From assembly GCA_963668605.1 (NCBI GenBank), contig OY764903.1:3286001-3350000 (forward strand): a DNA stretch of 64,000 bases, written 5' to 3'. Below, piece by piece: positions 33,870-41,953 of this stretch. Made by a program: the position numbers and the translations under genes. Under the pieces are notes generated by a model. The model saw only the letters and a list, made by a program, of their open reading frames with translations. It did not search any database and was not told the origin of the DNA. The DNA is from G963668605 sp963668605 (GTDB lineage: Bacteria > Acidobacteriota > Terriglobia > Bryobacterales > Bryobacteraceae). How positions within the stretch are numbered: position 1 is the first letter of the stretch; the number at the start of each line of letters is the position of its first letter.

Positions 33870-34445
33870 TTATGCCCGCCCCGCAAACTCCGCCCGCTCC
33901 GTCGACACTTTTACCTTTTCACCTTCTTTGATAAAGAGGGGAACGCGGATCTCCAGACCGGTCTCCAGCGTGGCCGGCTTGGTCACGCTGCCGCTCGACG
34001 TGTCGCCCCGCACACCCGGTTCGGTCGAGGCAACTTCCAGCTCAACGAACGTTGGCAGTTCCAAGCCGATCGGATTACCGTTGTACTTCAGCAACTTGAG
34101 CAGGGTGCCCGCGATCAGGAAGTCCAGCGCGTTCCCGATCACCTCATCGGCAAGCGTGAGCGTCTCAAAGCTGTCCTGGTCCAGGAAGTGAGAACCATCG
34201 CTGTCGCTATACAGATAGGAGGCCGGAACCAACTGGAGATCCGGCTCCTTAAACTTGTCGCCCGCCTTGAATGTCTTCTCAAAGACCGCGTTCGTGAGCA
34301 GGTTGCGAATCTTCAGGCGCACCAGGGTCTGACCGCCCCGGGCGGTAGGCGTGTTCACCTCCACCTCCAGGCAGGAGAACGGAGTGTTGTCAAGCTCAAA
34401 CAATGTCCTTCGCTTGACGTTAATCGCATCAATCAATACAGCCAT
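33870..34445 (-). CDS. Elongation factor P family protein with EfpL/YeiP-type loop
   Basis: A 191-residue three-domain EF-P-like protein. ATG 34445 matches the family start (MAVLIDAINVKRRTLFELDN); the frame continues upstream without homology. Domain I carries, at the tip that reaches the ribosomal peptidyl-transferase centre, NTPTARGGQTLVRLK (Arg36) instead of the usual P-G-K-G loop. PTARG is the loop I recall from EfpL/YeiP of Gammaproteobacteria. Domain III ends with VTKPATLETGLEIRVPLFIK and a terminal EFAGRA. It helps ribosomes through proline-rich stretches. No Lys/Arg-modifying enzyme gene is in the window. Confidence 0.85.
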   Translation of the reverse strand: MAVLIDAINVKRRTLFELDNTPFSCLEVEVNTPTARGGQTLVRLKIRNLLTNAVFEKTFKAGDKFKEPDLQLVPASYLYSDSDGSHFLDQDSFETLTLADEVIGNALDFLIAGTLLKLLKYNGNPIGLELPTFVELEVASTEPGVRGDTSSGSVTKPATLETGLEIRVPLFIKEGEKVKVSTERAEFAGRA

Positions 34446-34693
34446 AAACTCCTCAACGGCGGGTCGGCGCCGAAAGCGAATGCAAACCCAGTTCCAACTA
34501 CCTCTCAAGTATAAGGTGAAGAGCTAACCGGATGAAAAATGGCGATGTCGGCTTCGGGTGAAACACGGCGCTTGCAAAACGCGGTCAATGATCACATCGG
34601 CCTGGAAACGGACGCAGAATGGACTTCTGCCACGCTGGCCGGGACTGATCCACGCCGCCTCGCACTTGAGGGCGCATGCCGTATCATGGCCGT

Positions 34694-34903
34694 ATGCCTG
34701 AATTGGTATTCGAAGTTGTCCAGGAGTCCGATGGCGGCTACTGTGCCGAATGCCTTACGGAAAGCATCTTCACCGAAGGGGACACGTGGGACGAGTTGCG
34801 CAACAACGTGCTTGAGGCGACCGCGGCGTTCTTTTTTGACCGGCCGCGGCCCGATCGAATTCGCCTCCATCTCGTCCGCGACGAGATCCTATCCGTCGCA
34901 TGA
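34694..34903 (+). CDS. HicB-like antitoxin
   Basis: A 69-residue protein starting at ATG 34694 (an upstream in-frame ATG adds six residues). It matches the partial RNase-H fold of HicB/UPF0150 proteins: FEVVQESDGGYCAECLTESI, TEGDTWDELRNNVLEATAAF and a basic tail. HicB neutralises the HicA RNA-binding toxin. The next gene, overlapping by 4 bases, begins like HicA but is cut short, so the module is probably inactive as a toxin system. Confidence 0.78.
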   Translation: MPELVFEVVQESDGGYCAECLTESIFTEGDTWDELRNNVLEATAAFFFDRPRPDRIRLHLVRDEILSVA

Positions 34904-35016
34904 AGATTCCTCGCGACATCTCAGGCGAGCACTTGGCCGACGTCTTGTGCCGGAAATGGCAATACAGCAAAGTGCACACTGACTGCGCTTCCGTGACCGG
35001 CGTTTACCAGAACTGA
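34900..35016 (+). pseudogene. Truncated HicA toxin
   Basis: This frame starts at ATG 34900, overlapping the HicB stop. Its first residues MKIPRDISGEHLADVLCRKW match the start of HicA (double-stranded RNA-binding fold, usually 60-80 residues). After about 24 residues homology stops and the frame ends at 38 residues. The segment with the catalytic His (usually GSH) is missing. This looks like a 3' deletion or replacement. Confidence 0.65.
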
Positions 35017-35253
35017 TCTAGCCTTTGTGCTCGACCCACAGACCCCCGGATGCAAGCCGGGGACTAATCCGTTCGGTGCGACCAAGCCAACATCCGGATG
35101 GACGACCATCTGGCCATTGTCCCAGGTATACTCCGGCGCACCGCAGTTCTGAAAACTTCCTACGGCTCCCGTTGGGTTCCGGAACCAAGGGCATCAGCGT
35201 CAAATCGGCGTTGCGCCGGCATACGGCGGTGAACTCCCACCCCCTTTCCCGGC

Positions 35254-35883
35254 TTACTTCGCCGGCGTGGCGAGAAAGACCTTGGCCCCCTCCGCGCGGC
35301 ACACGTCGACTGCGTGGACGACGTCACCGAACGGCGCCGTGCCATCCGCCTGCAGCACGACCGGCCTGCCCCGCCGCGCGTGCTGTTTCAGTTCCGCGTC
35401 CGAGGCATGGCCGTTACCGGCTTTCAGGGTCACGGACTGCGCCGCATCTGGCGCCGGCGGCGGGAGCAGCACCTCCAGTCCCATCGGCGGCACGTATGAG
35501 GCGTTCGTCGAATCGTGCTGGGAGGTCAGCAGGATGGGAGCATTGACCCCGGCAGTCCGTAACGCGTCCAGCACCGCCACAACGGTTGAATACGGCGTAC
35601 GGGCGTCCCCCTTGAGGTAGACCCGCTTGCCGGCGTGCCCTGTGAGCTGCGCCTTCACTTTTCCGGACAACTGTTCGGGCGTCACCGTGGTGACCTGCAA
35701 GAATACTGTGCCGCGGAAGGTCACGGCCACCACCAGGGAGTCCGCCAAGTCCGCATCCGGCATCGCTACCGCATTCGTCGTGACTGGCATCTGTACGCTG
35801 ACGCCTTTGCGCAAGGCTGGAGTCTGGGCGGCGATCGCTGCCGCGAGCAGCGTGCCAACACTGAAGCGAACCATTCGGCTCAT
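35254..35883 (-). CDS. ExbD/TolR-like protein with two periplasmic domains
   Basis: A 209-residue protein with an N-terminal hydrophobic leader (MVRFSVGTLLAAAIAAQ). Two ExbD/TolR-type periplasmic repeats follow, about residues 45-120 (VFLQVTTVTPEQLSGKVKAQ, VYLKGDARTPYSTVVAVLDA, LRTAGVNAP) and 145-207 (VVLQADGTAPFGDVVHAVDV, CRAEGAKV). Normal ExbD has one transmembrane helix with an essential Asp for proton flow; here the N-terminal helix has none and looks cleavable. It is therefore unlikely to be a standard motor subunit. No exbB or tonB is adjacent. It may have been recruited as a soluble periplasmic binding protein. Confidence 0.7.
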   Translation of the reverse strand: MSRMVRFSVGTLLAAAIAAQTPALRKGVSVQMPVTTNAVAMPDADLADSLVVAVTFRGTVFLQVTTVTPEQLSGKVKAQLTGHAGKRVYLKGDARTPYSTVVAVLDALRTAGVNAPILLTSQHDSTNASYVPPMGLEVLLPPPAPDAAQSVTLKAGNGHASDAELKQHARRGRPVVLQADGTAPFGDVVHAVDVCRAEGAKVFLATPAK

Positions 35884-36245
35884 CGGAAGGTCCTGTTACT
35901 AGTGTACAACGAGTGCACGAGCGGTCCCTGCTGTGTCGGTCTCTTTCGCCCGAGCCACGCGCCATCCGGAAGGTGGGCCGCCGGAAGCCGACTTCTCGGG
36001 ACCTATCCAGGTAAACGTCGCAGTTGAGTTCCAGGAAGACCGTGGAAACCGGCTGCGGGAAAGCAGCAAAGGAGCTATGGAAACCCGCTACGGGTCTGCG
36101 GGTGGGAGGCTGCACCAATTCTCTCCCCGGCCTGCTCGAGACCTTGACGGTGACGACGTTGGTGCAACGAGATCGGAGATCGCAAGCCTGAGCCGCCGCC
36201 CGCGGCCCAGCAACGCCCGTTGTGCGACCAGGATGCGAAGGGGTC
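35884..36245. other. Intergenic region with no recognised gene
   Basis: About 362 bases between the ExbD-like gene and the end of the IetS-like gene. Open frames exist on both strands but carry no motif I recognise. A minus-strand stretch extends the ExbD frame region in another frame and is probably a shadow. Confidence 0.4.
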
Positions 36246-38702
36246 TTATGTCGGAATCTGGATCGGCGTCGCGATCTGGACACTAACAGGCGTGTAGATG
36301 TCCACGGTTCCGTTCACGGCGCGAATCGAAACAATCAGGGAGTAGCGCACAAGCCGCTCGTAGCGCTCATGTGCCGGATTCTCTTTCCACCATCCTCCGA
36401 CCGGATAGACGCCTATCGCCGAACGCTGAGCGAGATCGATCGCGGTGCCGCGCCAGTAGTCGGAGTGAACAGAACCAGCATCCCTGATTCTACCGAGCAG
36501 CCAGTTGTCGGGCCCGGCATCGATGGCCCCGATTCCTTCTTCTTCAGCCGCAACGGCCGCGTTGATCCGTTGGCGAAAAGCGTCGACTGATTCCAAAGAT
36601 CGCTTAACGGCGAAGCGGAGGCCGTGCGACGGGTATCTATGGCGACGGAGCCAGCCACGCTCGCCGGGGTTCGGCTCCACGAAGTACGACAGGGTGACAC
36701 GTAGTTCAACTTCGGTCTCGGCCAGTTGCTCCAGTTCTGTTCGCGGCCATGGCAACTGGTGAAGATTCATGTGGCGGCTCTTGACCTTGCCGTCATCTTC
36801 GTCCTTCCAGAGTGGCTGCAGCGTGTCCTCTGCAATCAACGTCAAGTCGTTCAGCGAGCTGGAGGCAGCGCGCTCATAGCTGGGGACGCCATACCCGTAC
36901 TTCCTGAGGACGATCCTCTTCTGCTGCTCGGATGGGTCCGCCCCAAGCTGCTCCCGCATTGCGGGCGTCCATTCCGCCGAGTGAACGATCAGCGCACGAA
37001 CCGTCTCAGGCCATCGATCAGGTGCGGATGCGATGATCTTGCCGGCCAAGTTCCCGGCCATCGCTGTTGCCGCGCTCGTGTCGCGAAAGATGTCAAAGTG
37101 GCGTGTGGTTGGATCGTGGTAAGTCGTCAGCAGGCCAAGGTCATCCGGACAATCGCACTGATCGCCGAGGGCTGCCCAGTTCCCGCCTTCGAGGACAACA
37201 TCCGGTTTGATTGGCCACTTCTTGTCCCACATCAGCGAGGTGCGGCTCGTCGGTGACAAATCCCCGACCGGCGAAAGCGGTTCCCAACCCGCATATGTCG
37301 GGTCGGCGAGGATGGCCTTCTCGGTACAGGCTCCAACCGTGATCACGTTCCATGCTTGCGCAGGGTTCTCGATCGGCTCAGTCTCGTTTCTCGCTGGATA
37401 GTTCGCTTTTGACAACCCGTCTCGGATGTTCCCGGCTGAGATGAGCACCAGCCTTGGGGTTGCTCCGTCTCCAAAGGAGAGCTGGTCAATCGCGGCGGAC
37501 CAAGACGAGGGACGGCCCCGGTCGTTCTCGAAGTCGCTCGTAACGGCCATGCAAAATGCGCGGCGGCGGTCAGGTGCCTGCACCTCAACCCGCGCAATCG
37601 ACTCCCTGGTGATGGCGCCATACAGCCTGGGCTCGTTCTCACCAGCGTCGGGCAAGACCTTGACGGACTCAAGTACGTGCGTGAGCGACACCGCTCCATT
37701 GCCTGCAAGCAGCGGCATGAGATCACCGTAGAGCGCCGCCCCTGCCATATTTGTGCCGTGCCCTCGGGTGTCGCCGCCTGGCCATCCCGGATCATAGACA
37801 TGGACATCCGCTGCATCGAGAGCCGGTGCGAGCAATGGGTGCGCCTGGGTTACGCCAGTATCGAGGATGCACACGGCCACGTCGGTAGATTCAGGTCCGT
37901 TGAGCCGGCCGACGAGATCCGTTGCCCAGGCCGCCTGTTCGACATTCGACCATCGCACGAAGAGTGACGGCGTATCCTTCGCGCGCCGGATCTCGGCAAT
38001 CGCGTCGCTGTTCACAAACAAACGCGCGATCGTCATTTCATCGCCAAAGACCAAGCGCACTTCCCGCTCGGGGAATACTAGCCGGTGCTGCTGGACCGGT
38101 ACATTGAGTCGATGAGCAACAGTGTCGAACGTGACGGCACGGTCTTGGCGAATCCAAATCTCCCACCAGATCCGCTCACCGACTCCGGGCAACAGGGCCG
38201 GATCATCGGTAAAGAGTGATCGCACATCAGTCAGGGTGATGTTCTGAATGCGGGTAACAAGGCGTTCGTTTTTCGGCGTGCCCTTCTGCGTCTGCTCGGA
38301 TCGATAAGCCTCCACCTTCTTCAGAAAATGATCGTCCGCTGAGTCTGGCACGAAGACGGTGGCCAGTGCCGGGCTTTCGTCGGAAGCTTGGCGCACGGTT
38401 ACCAATTCAATGTGTTTGCGCCTGTCCTCGAGCGACTCCGCAGCATCTTCGAATCCTGGCGGGATCTCAAAATCAAGGTAGAAGCCAGGCGTGCCGGCGG
38501 CAATGTTCGGGTCCCGTTCCTGTCGCTGGTCCGCCGCGGCATCCATCGCACCGGCGAGCGCATGTCTCAACGTCTCGGCGTGTCCTGCGCGATCTCGCTG
38601 TGGGAGTTTGCGGCCGCCGCCCCGCCGTTTGCTAGTGTAAGGCTCTGCTGCGCCGCCGCCCCGCAGGTACAGATGCGGCAGGTCGTGCGGGTATTCAGGC
38701 AT
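36246..38702 (-). CDS. ietS: IetS (IteS)-like S8 subtilisin protease of an anti-phage module
   Basis: An 818-residue protein. The N-terminus (LPHLYLRGGGAAEPYTSKRR) is typical of the anti-phage S8 peptidases named IetS/IteS. About 270 residues precede the subtilisin domain, which has an intact triad: Asp281 in VCILDTGVTQAHP, His315 in GHGTNMAGA and Ser543 in RDTSAATAMAGN, with the oxyanion-hole Asn425 in LISAGN. A C-terminal extension of about 250 residues follows. No signal peptide is present, so it acts in the cytoplasm. It begins directly after the stop of the AAA ATPase gene. The known system pairs these two proteins to stop phage infection; the trigger and substrate are not known to me. 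Confidence 0.88.
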   Translation of the reverse strand: MPEYPHDLPHLYLRGGGAAEPYTSKRRGGGRKLPQRDRAGHAETLRHALAGAMDAAADQRQERDPNIAAGTPGFYLDFEIPPGFEDAAESLEDRRKHIELVTVRQASDESPALATVFVPDSADDHFLKKVEAYRSEQTQKGTPKNERLVTRIQNITLTDVRSLFTDDPALLPGVGERIWWEIWIRQDRAVTFDTVAHRLNVPVQQHRLVFPEREVRLVFGDEMTIARLFVNSDAIAEIRRAKDTPSLFVRWSNVEQAAWATDLVGRLNGPESTDVAVCILDTGVTQAHPLLAPALDAADVHVYDPGWPGGDTRGHGTNMAGAALYGDLMPLLAGNGAVSLTHVLESVKVLPDAGENEPRLYGAITRESIARVEVQAPDRRRAFCMAVTSDFENDRGRPSSWSAAIDQLSFGDGATPRLVLISAGNIRDGLSKANYPARNETEPIENPAQAWNVITVGACTEKAILADPTYAGWEPLSPVGDLSPTSRTSLMWDKKWPIKPDVVLEGGNWAALGDQCDCPDDLGLLTTYHDPTTRHFDIFRDTSAATAMAGNLAGKIIASAPDRWPETVRALIVHSAEWTPAMREQLGADPSEQQKRIVLRKYGYGVPSYERAASSSLNDLTLIAEDTLQPLWKDEDDGKVKSRHMNLHQLPWPRTELEQLAETEVELRVTLSYFVEPNPGERGWLRRHRYPSHGLRFAVKRSLESVDAFRQRINAAVAAEEEGIGAIDAGPDNWLLGRIRDAGSVHSDYWRGTAIDLAQRSAIGVYPVGGWWKENPAHERYERLVRYSLIVSIRAVNGTVDIYTPVSVQIATPIQIPT

Positions 38703-39683
38703 CTATCGGGTGGCCGCCTTGCGTTCTTGAATGGCAAGCAGAAGTTCTTCTGTTGTGATTCGAGTCGACCCTCGGAGGACAGCCTTCTTGGCAGCTTCTT
38801 CGCTGGCACGTGCAAGATCAGAATGGCTCAAACCAGCGGCTTCTGGGAGAACCCGCGACCATTCGACATCCGAGGCTTGAAACATGGCCAGCTTCCGCTG
38901 AAGGACCTGCTGAACCACCTCGGCAACCGGGAGTTCGTACTCCAGCACGTCGTCAAATCGCCGGAATAGCGCACGATCCAGCATTTCGGGGTGATTCGTC
39001 GCTGCGACAATCAGGCTCTGGGAAGAGTCCTTCTCAAGCAATTGGAGGAAGGAGTTCAACACTCTTCGAATCTCGCCGACGTCATTTGTCTGGCTCCGGT
39101 GCGCGCCAAGTGCGTCGAACTCGTCGAACAGATACACGCCCTGAGTCTGCCGGATCGCTTCAAAGACCGCCCGCAGCTTCGACGCAGTCTCGCCCATGAA
39201 CTTCGTGATGAGGCCCTCGAGCATGATTGTGAACAAAGGCAAGTGCAGTTCACCGGCGAGAGCCGACGCGGTCATCGTCTTCCCGGTTCCGGGCGGCCCA
39301 ACGAACAAGAGCTTCCTTCGGGGAGTCAATCCATGTTCGCGGAGCTTCTTCTGCTGTCGGTGTTCCAGGAGGACACGATTCAACCGATCGAGCAACGCTT
39401 CAGGCAAGGCCATATCGCCCAAGCGGCCGCTCGGGCTCTGAACAGACAGGAGGTTCGCAAGTTCGCCCCGAGGCTCGAGGACAATCAACTGGCCGGGACG
39501 ATTCTCGACCGCGGTAGCGCGCCGCTTGGCGTCGTCGATCAGGTCCCGTAGTTGCTGGGCGAGCGTTGTGTGGCCCAGGCGTGCCTCATGAGCAGCCGCT
39601 TGCATGGCCACCGACAAGAACTCCTTGTCGTCGCCATCAAGATGGCTCCGTAGCAACGCGATCATGTGCCGTGCCGTGCCCAT
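38703..39683 (-). CDS. ietA: IetA (IteA)-like AAA+ ATPase of an anti-phage module
   Basis: A 326-residue AAA+ ATPase. The N-terminal helical region (1-85) is followed by Walker A GPPGTGKT (129-136), the pore-loop-like LITKFMGETASKL, Walker B VYLFDEFD (183-190), sensor-1 IVAATNHPEM and the RALFRRFDDVLEYELP arginine-finger/sensor region. The C-terminal helical lid is present. Its TAG stop abuts the ATG of the protease gene, so translation is coupled. In the IetAS anti-phage system this ATPase partners an S8 protease. It may control or remodel the protease or its targets, by analogy to ATPase-protease pairs. Confidence 0.88.
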   Translation of the reverse strand: MGTARHMIALLRSHLDGDDKEFLSVAMQAAAHEARLGHTTLAQQLRDLIDDAKRRATAVENRPGQLIVLEPRGELANLLSVQSPSGRLGDMALPEALLDRLNRVLLEHRQQKKLREHGLTPRRKLLFVGPPGTGKTMTASALAGELHLPLFTIMLEGLITKFMGETASKLRAVFEAIRQTQGVYLFDEFDALGAHRSQTNDVGEIRRVLNSFLQLLEKDSSQSLIVAATNHPEMLDRALFRRFDDVLEYELPVAEVVQQVLQRKLAMFQASDVEWSRVLPEAAGLSHSDLARASEEAAKKAVLRGSTRITTEELLLAIQERKAATR

Positions 39684-40334
39684 GGTTCAACCGACCGGTG
39701 CCGGGAAACCGCCAATGCTTCCATCGTCGTCAACAACCGTCCGGCACAAAACTATGATACGTCCTTTCACGCTGCACAGCAGATCGGGAGAACCGGCGGA
39801 CCCGCCGCATTCAGGAAAGGCTCGCGAACACCGTCGACAAAATATCGTTACGGTATTCACCCAGCAGGTACAATCCCCAATAGGACGGAGCGCGCCGCCT
39901 GAACCCGGTCTGCGGAGTAGTCTCGGAACGTCACCGGCATGCCGGTATCATCTCTCCTCCGCGCCCCTTGATTTGCATCAGATCGAGGTACAACTGAACA
40001 GGCGACGCCACAGGAACGCCCTCGACTTCGCGCGATCTGGGAAGAAATCGGTGCCGCCCCCACCCGTAGGCGGGTTCTGAGGTTTTGAAAGAAATCGGCG
40101 CTCTGCAAGTCTGCGCGCAAGACCGGCCGTCGATCAGGAACGATAAACGCGCCTGGTTCCGCGAATACGCTGAACGCCTATCCCCGCGCAGGATTACTCC
40201 CGTGAAATCCGCTTCACGTCGAGTGGCCGTCTAACGCCCAGACCGGAATCCAGGAATGCCAGTCAGCGAAACCTCTGCAACAGACTAAACCTCCGGTAGA
40301 GTGATATCATACCTTCCTTCGAACAGAGATTCCC
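39684..40334. other. Intergenic region upstream of the IetAS-like module
   Basis: About 650 bases without a convincing gene. Short frames exist, including a 50-residue plus-strand stretch near 40082-40234 (EIGALQVCAQDRPSIRNDKR), which may be a remnant of something but has no family I can name. The promoter of the ATPase-protease pair must lie in the part nearest 39684. No RNA or repeat was recognised. Confidence 0.4.
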
Positions 40335-41945
40335 ATGTCCAATACTGACCTGACCCGCCGTAGCTTGCTTGGTGCGCTCGCCGCCGGAGTTGGAACCGCA
40401 GCCCCCAGGCGTCCCAACATTGTATTGATCCTCGCGGACGACATGGGCTTTTCGGACATCGGCTGCTACGGCGGCGAGATTCAAACGCCCAATTTGGACA
40501 GACTCGCCCGGAGAGGCGTTCGCTTCACCCGCTTCCATAACACCGCCCGTTGCTGCCCTTCGCGAGCTTCACTGTTAACCGGACTCTATCCGCATCAGAC
40601 CGGAATCGGCCACATGGTGGATAATCCGAAGCCTTTCCCCGGGTACACGGGCGACTTGAGTTCGCAGTGCGTTACCCTCGCCGAGGTACTGCGTGCCGCG
40701 GGGTATCACACTCTAATGAGCGGGAAGTGGCACGTAACACCGATATCCAGATCGAAGAACAACTGGCCCCTGCAACGTGGCTTCGAGAAGTTTTACGGAA
40801 TCATCGGTGGTGGTGGAGACTATTTCAACCCTGCCACATTGACCCGCGACAACGAACCCATAGAGCCCGACAAGAAGGACTACTACTTCACCGATGCGAT
40901 TGCCAGCAGCGCGGTGGATTACATCGACGAATACGCCCGGAAGCCGGAACCGTTTTTCCTCTATGCTGCGTTCACCGCTCCGCACTGGGCTCTTCACGCG
41001 CCCGAAGCCGATGTCGACAAATATCGCAAGCGATACAAAGATGGCTGGGATGCGCTGCGAATCGAACGCCATAAGCGGATGATTGAGTTGGGGATCGTCG
41101 ACTCCAGATGGGCGCTGACTCCGCGTGACTCAAAGGCCCCCGCCTGGAAAGAAGCACCCAACAAAGATTGGGAAGCCCTGCGGATGGCCATTTACGCGGC
41201 TCAGGTGGACCGCCTCGACAAAGGCATCGGCAAAATCCTCGCGAAGCTGAAAGAAACCGGCGCCGAAGAGAATACTTTAGTTCTGTTCCTCTCCGATAAC
41301 GGCGCTTGTGCGGAAGAACTCCCCAAGGGCTTCAAGGCATTTTACATTCCGCAGAAGACGCGTGATGGACGGCCCATGCGGGTGGGCAACGATCCCCAAG
41401 TCGCCCCCGGACCGGACGATACTTACCAGAGCTATGGCCTGCCATGGGCTAACGCGAGTAACACGCCATTTCGTCTCTATAAGCATTGGGTCCACGAAGG
41501 TGGAATCGCCACGCCCATGATCGCGTCCTGGCCCGCGGTCATCCGTCAAGGCGGCATCATCACACACCAGCAAGGTCACATCATCGACATAATGGCGACA
41601 TGCGTGGATCTCGCCGGCACGCGCTATCCGGAGACCCGTCAGGGCGTGAAAGTCACTCCGCTCGAAGGCAGGAGCCTGCGTCCGGTCTTCGAGGGCAGAA
41701 CGCGGGAGGGACGCATCGAGCTCTGCTGGGAACATGAGGGGAATAGGGCGATCTGCCAGAACAATTGGAAGCTCGTTTCACGCTTCCCGGATAAGTGGGA
41801 GTTGTACGACGTCGAGGCGGATCGGACGGAACTCAACGATCTCGCTGCAAGATATCCGGCGAGGGCGGCCGAGTTGGCCGCCAGGTACGAGAGTTGGGCG
41901 GCACGCTGCAACGTGCTCCCATGGGAGAAAGTCCTGAAAAGCTAA
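40335..41945 (+). CDS. Tat-exported arylsulfatase 5
   Basis: A 536-residue arylsulfatase A-like enzyme. The leader DLTRRSLLGALAAGVG has twin arginines. Metal ligands occur in LILADDMGFSDIGCYGGE. The formylglycine signature is CCPSR (Cys73 as the modified residue), then ASLLTGLYPHQTGIGHM, typical of the large arylsulfatase subgroup. SGKWHVTP, SDNGACAE and AAFTAPHWALHAP are conserved active-site blocks. It sits 8 bases upstream of a tannase-like esterase and the two are likely one operon, so aromatic or esterified glycans are a possible common substrate. Confidence 0.92.
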   Translation: MSNTDLTRRSLLGALAAGVGTAAPRRPNIVLILADDMGFSDIGCYGGEIQTPNLDRLARRGVRFTRFHNTARCCPSRASLLTGLYPHQTGIGHMVDNPKPFPGYTGDLSSQCVTLAEVLRAAGYHTLMSGKWHVTPISRSKNNWPLQRGFEKFYGIIGGGGDYFNPATLTRDNEPIEPDKKDYYFTDAIASSAVDYIDEYARKPEPFFLYAAFTAPHWALHAPEADVDKYRKRYKDGWDALRIERHKRMIELGIVDSRWALTPRDSKAPAWKEAPNKDWEALRMAIYAAQVDRLDKGIGKILAKLKETGAEENTLVLFLSDNGACAEELPKGFKAFYIPQKTRDGRPMRVGNDPQVAPGPDDTYQSYGLPWANASNTPFRLYKHWVHEGGIATPMIASWPAVIRQGGIITHQQGHIIDIMATCVDLAGTRYPETRQGVKVTPLEGRSLRPVFEGRTREGRIELCWEHEGNRAICQNNWKLVSRFPDKWELYDVEADRTELNDLAARYPARAAELAARYESWAARCNVLPWEKVLKS

Positions 41946-41953
41946 AGAAATCT

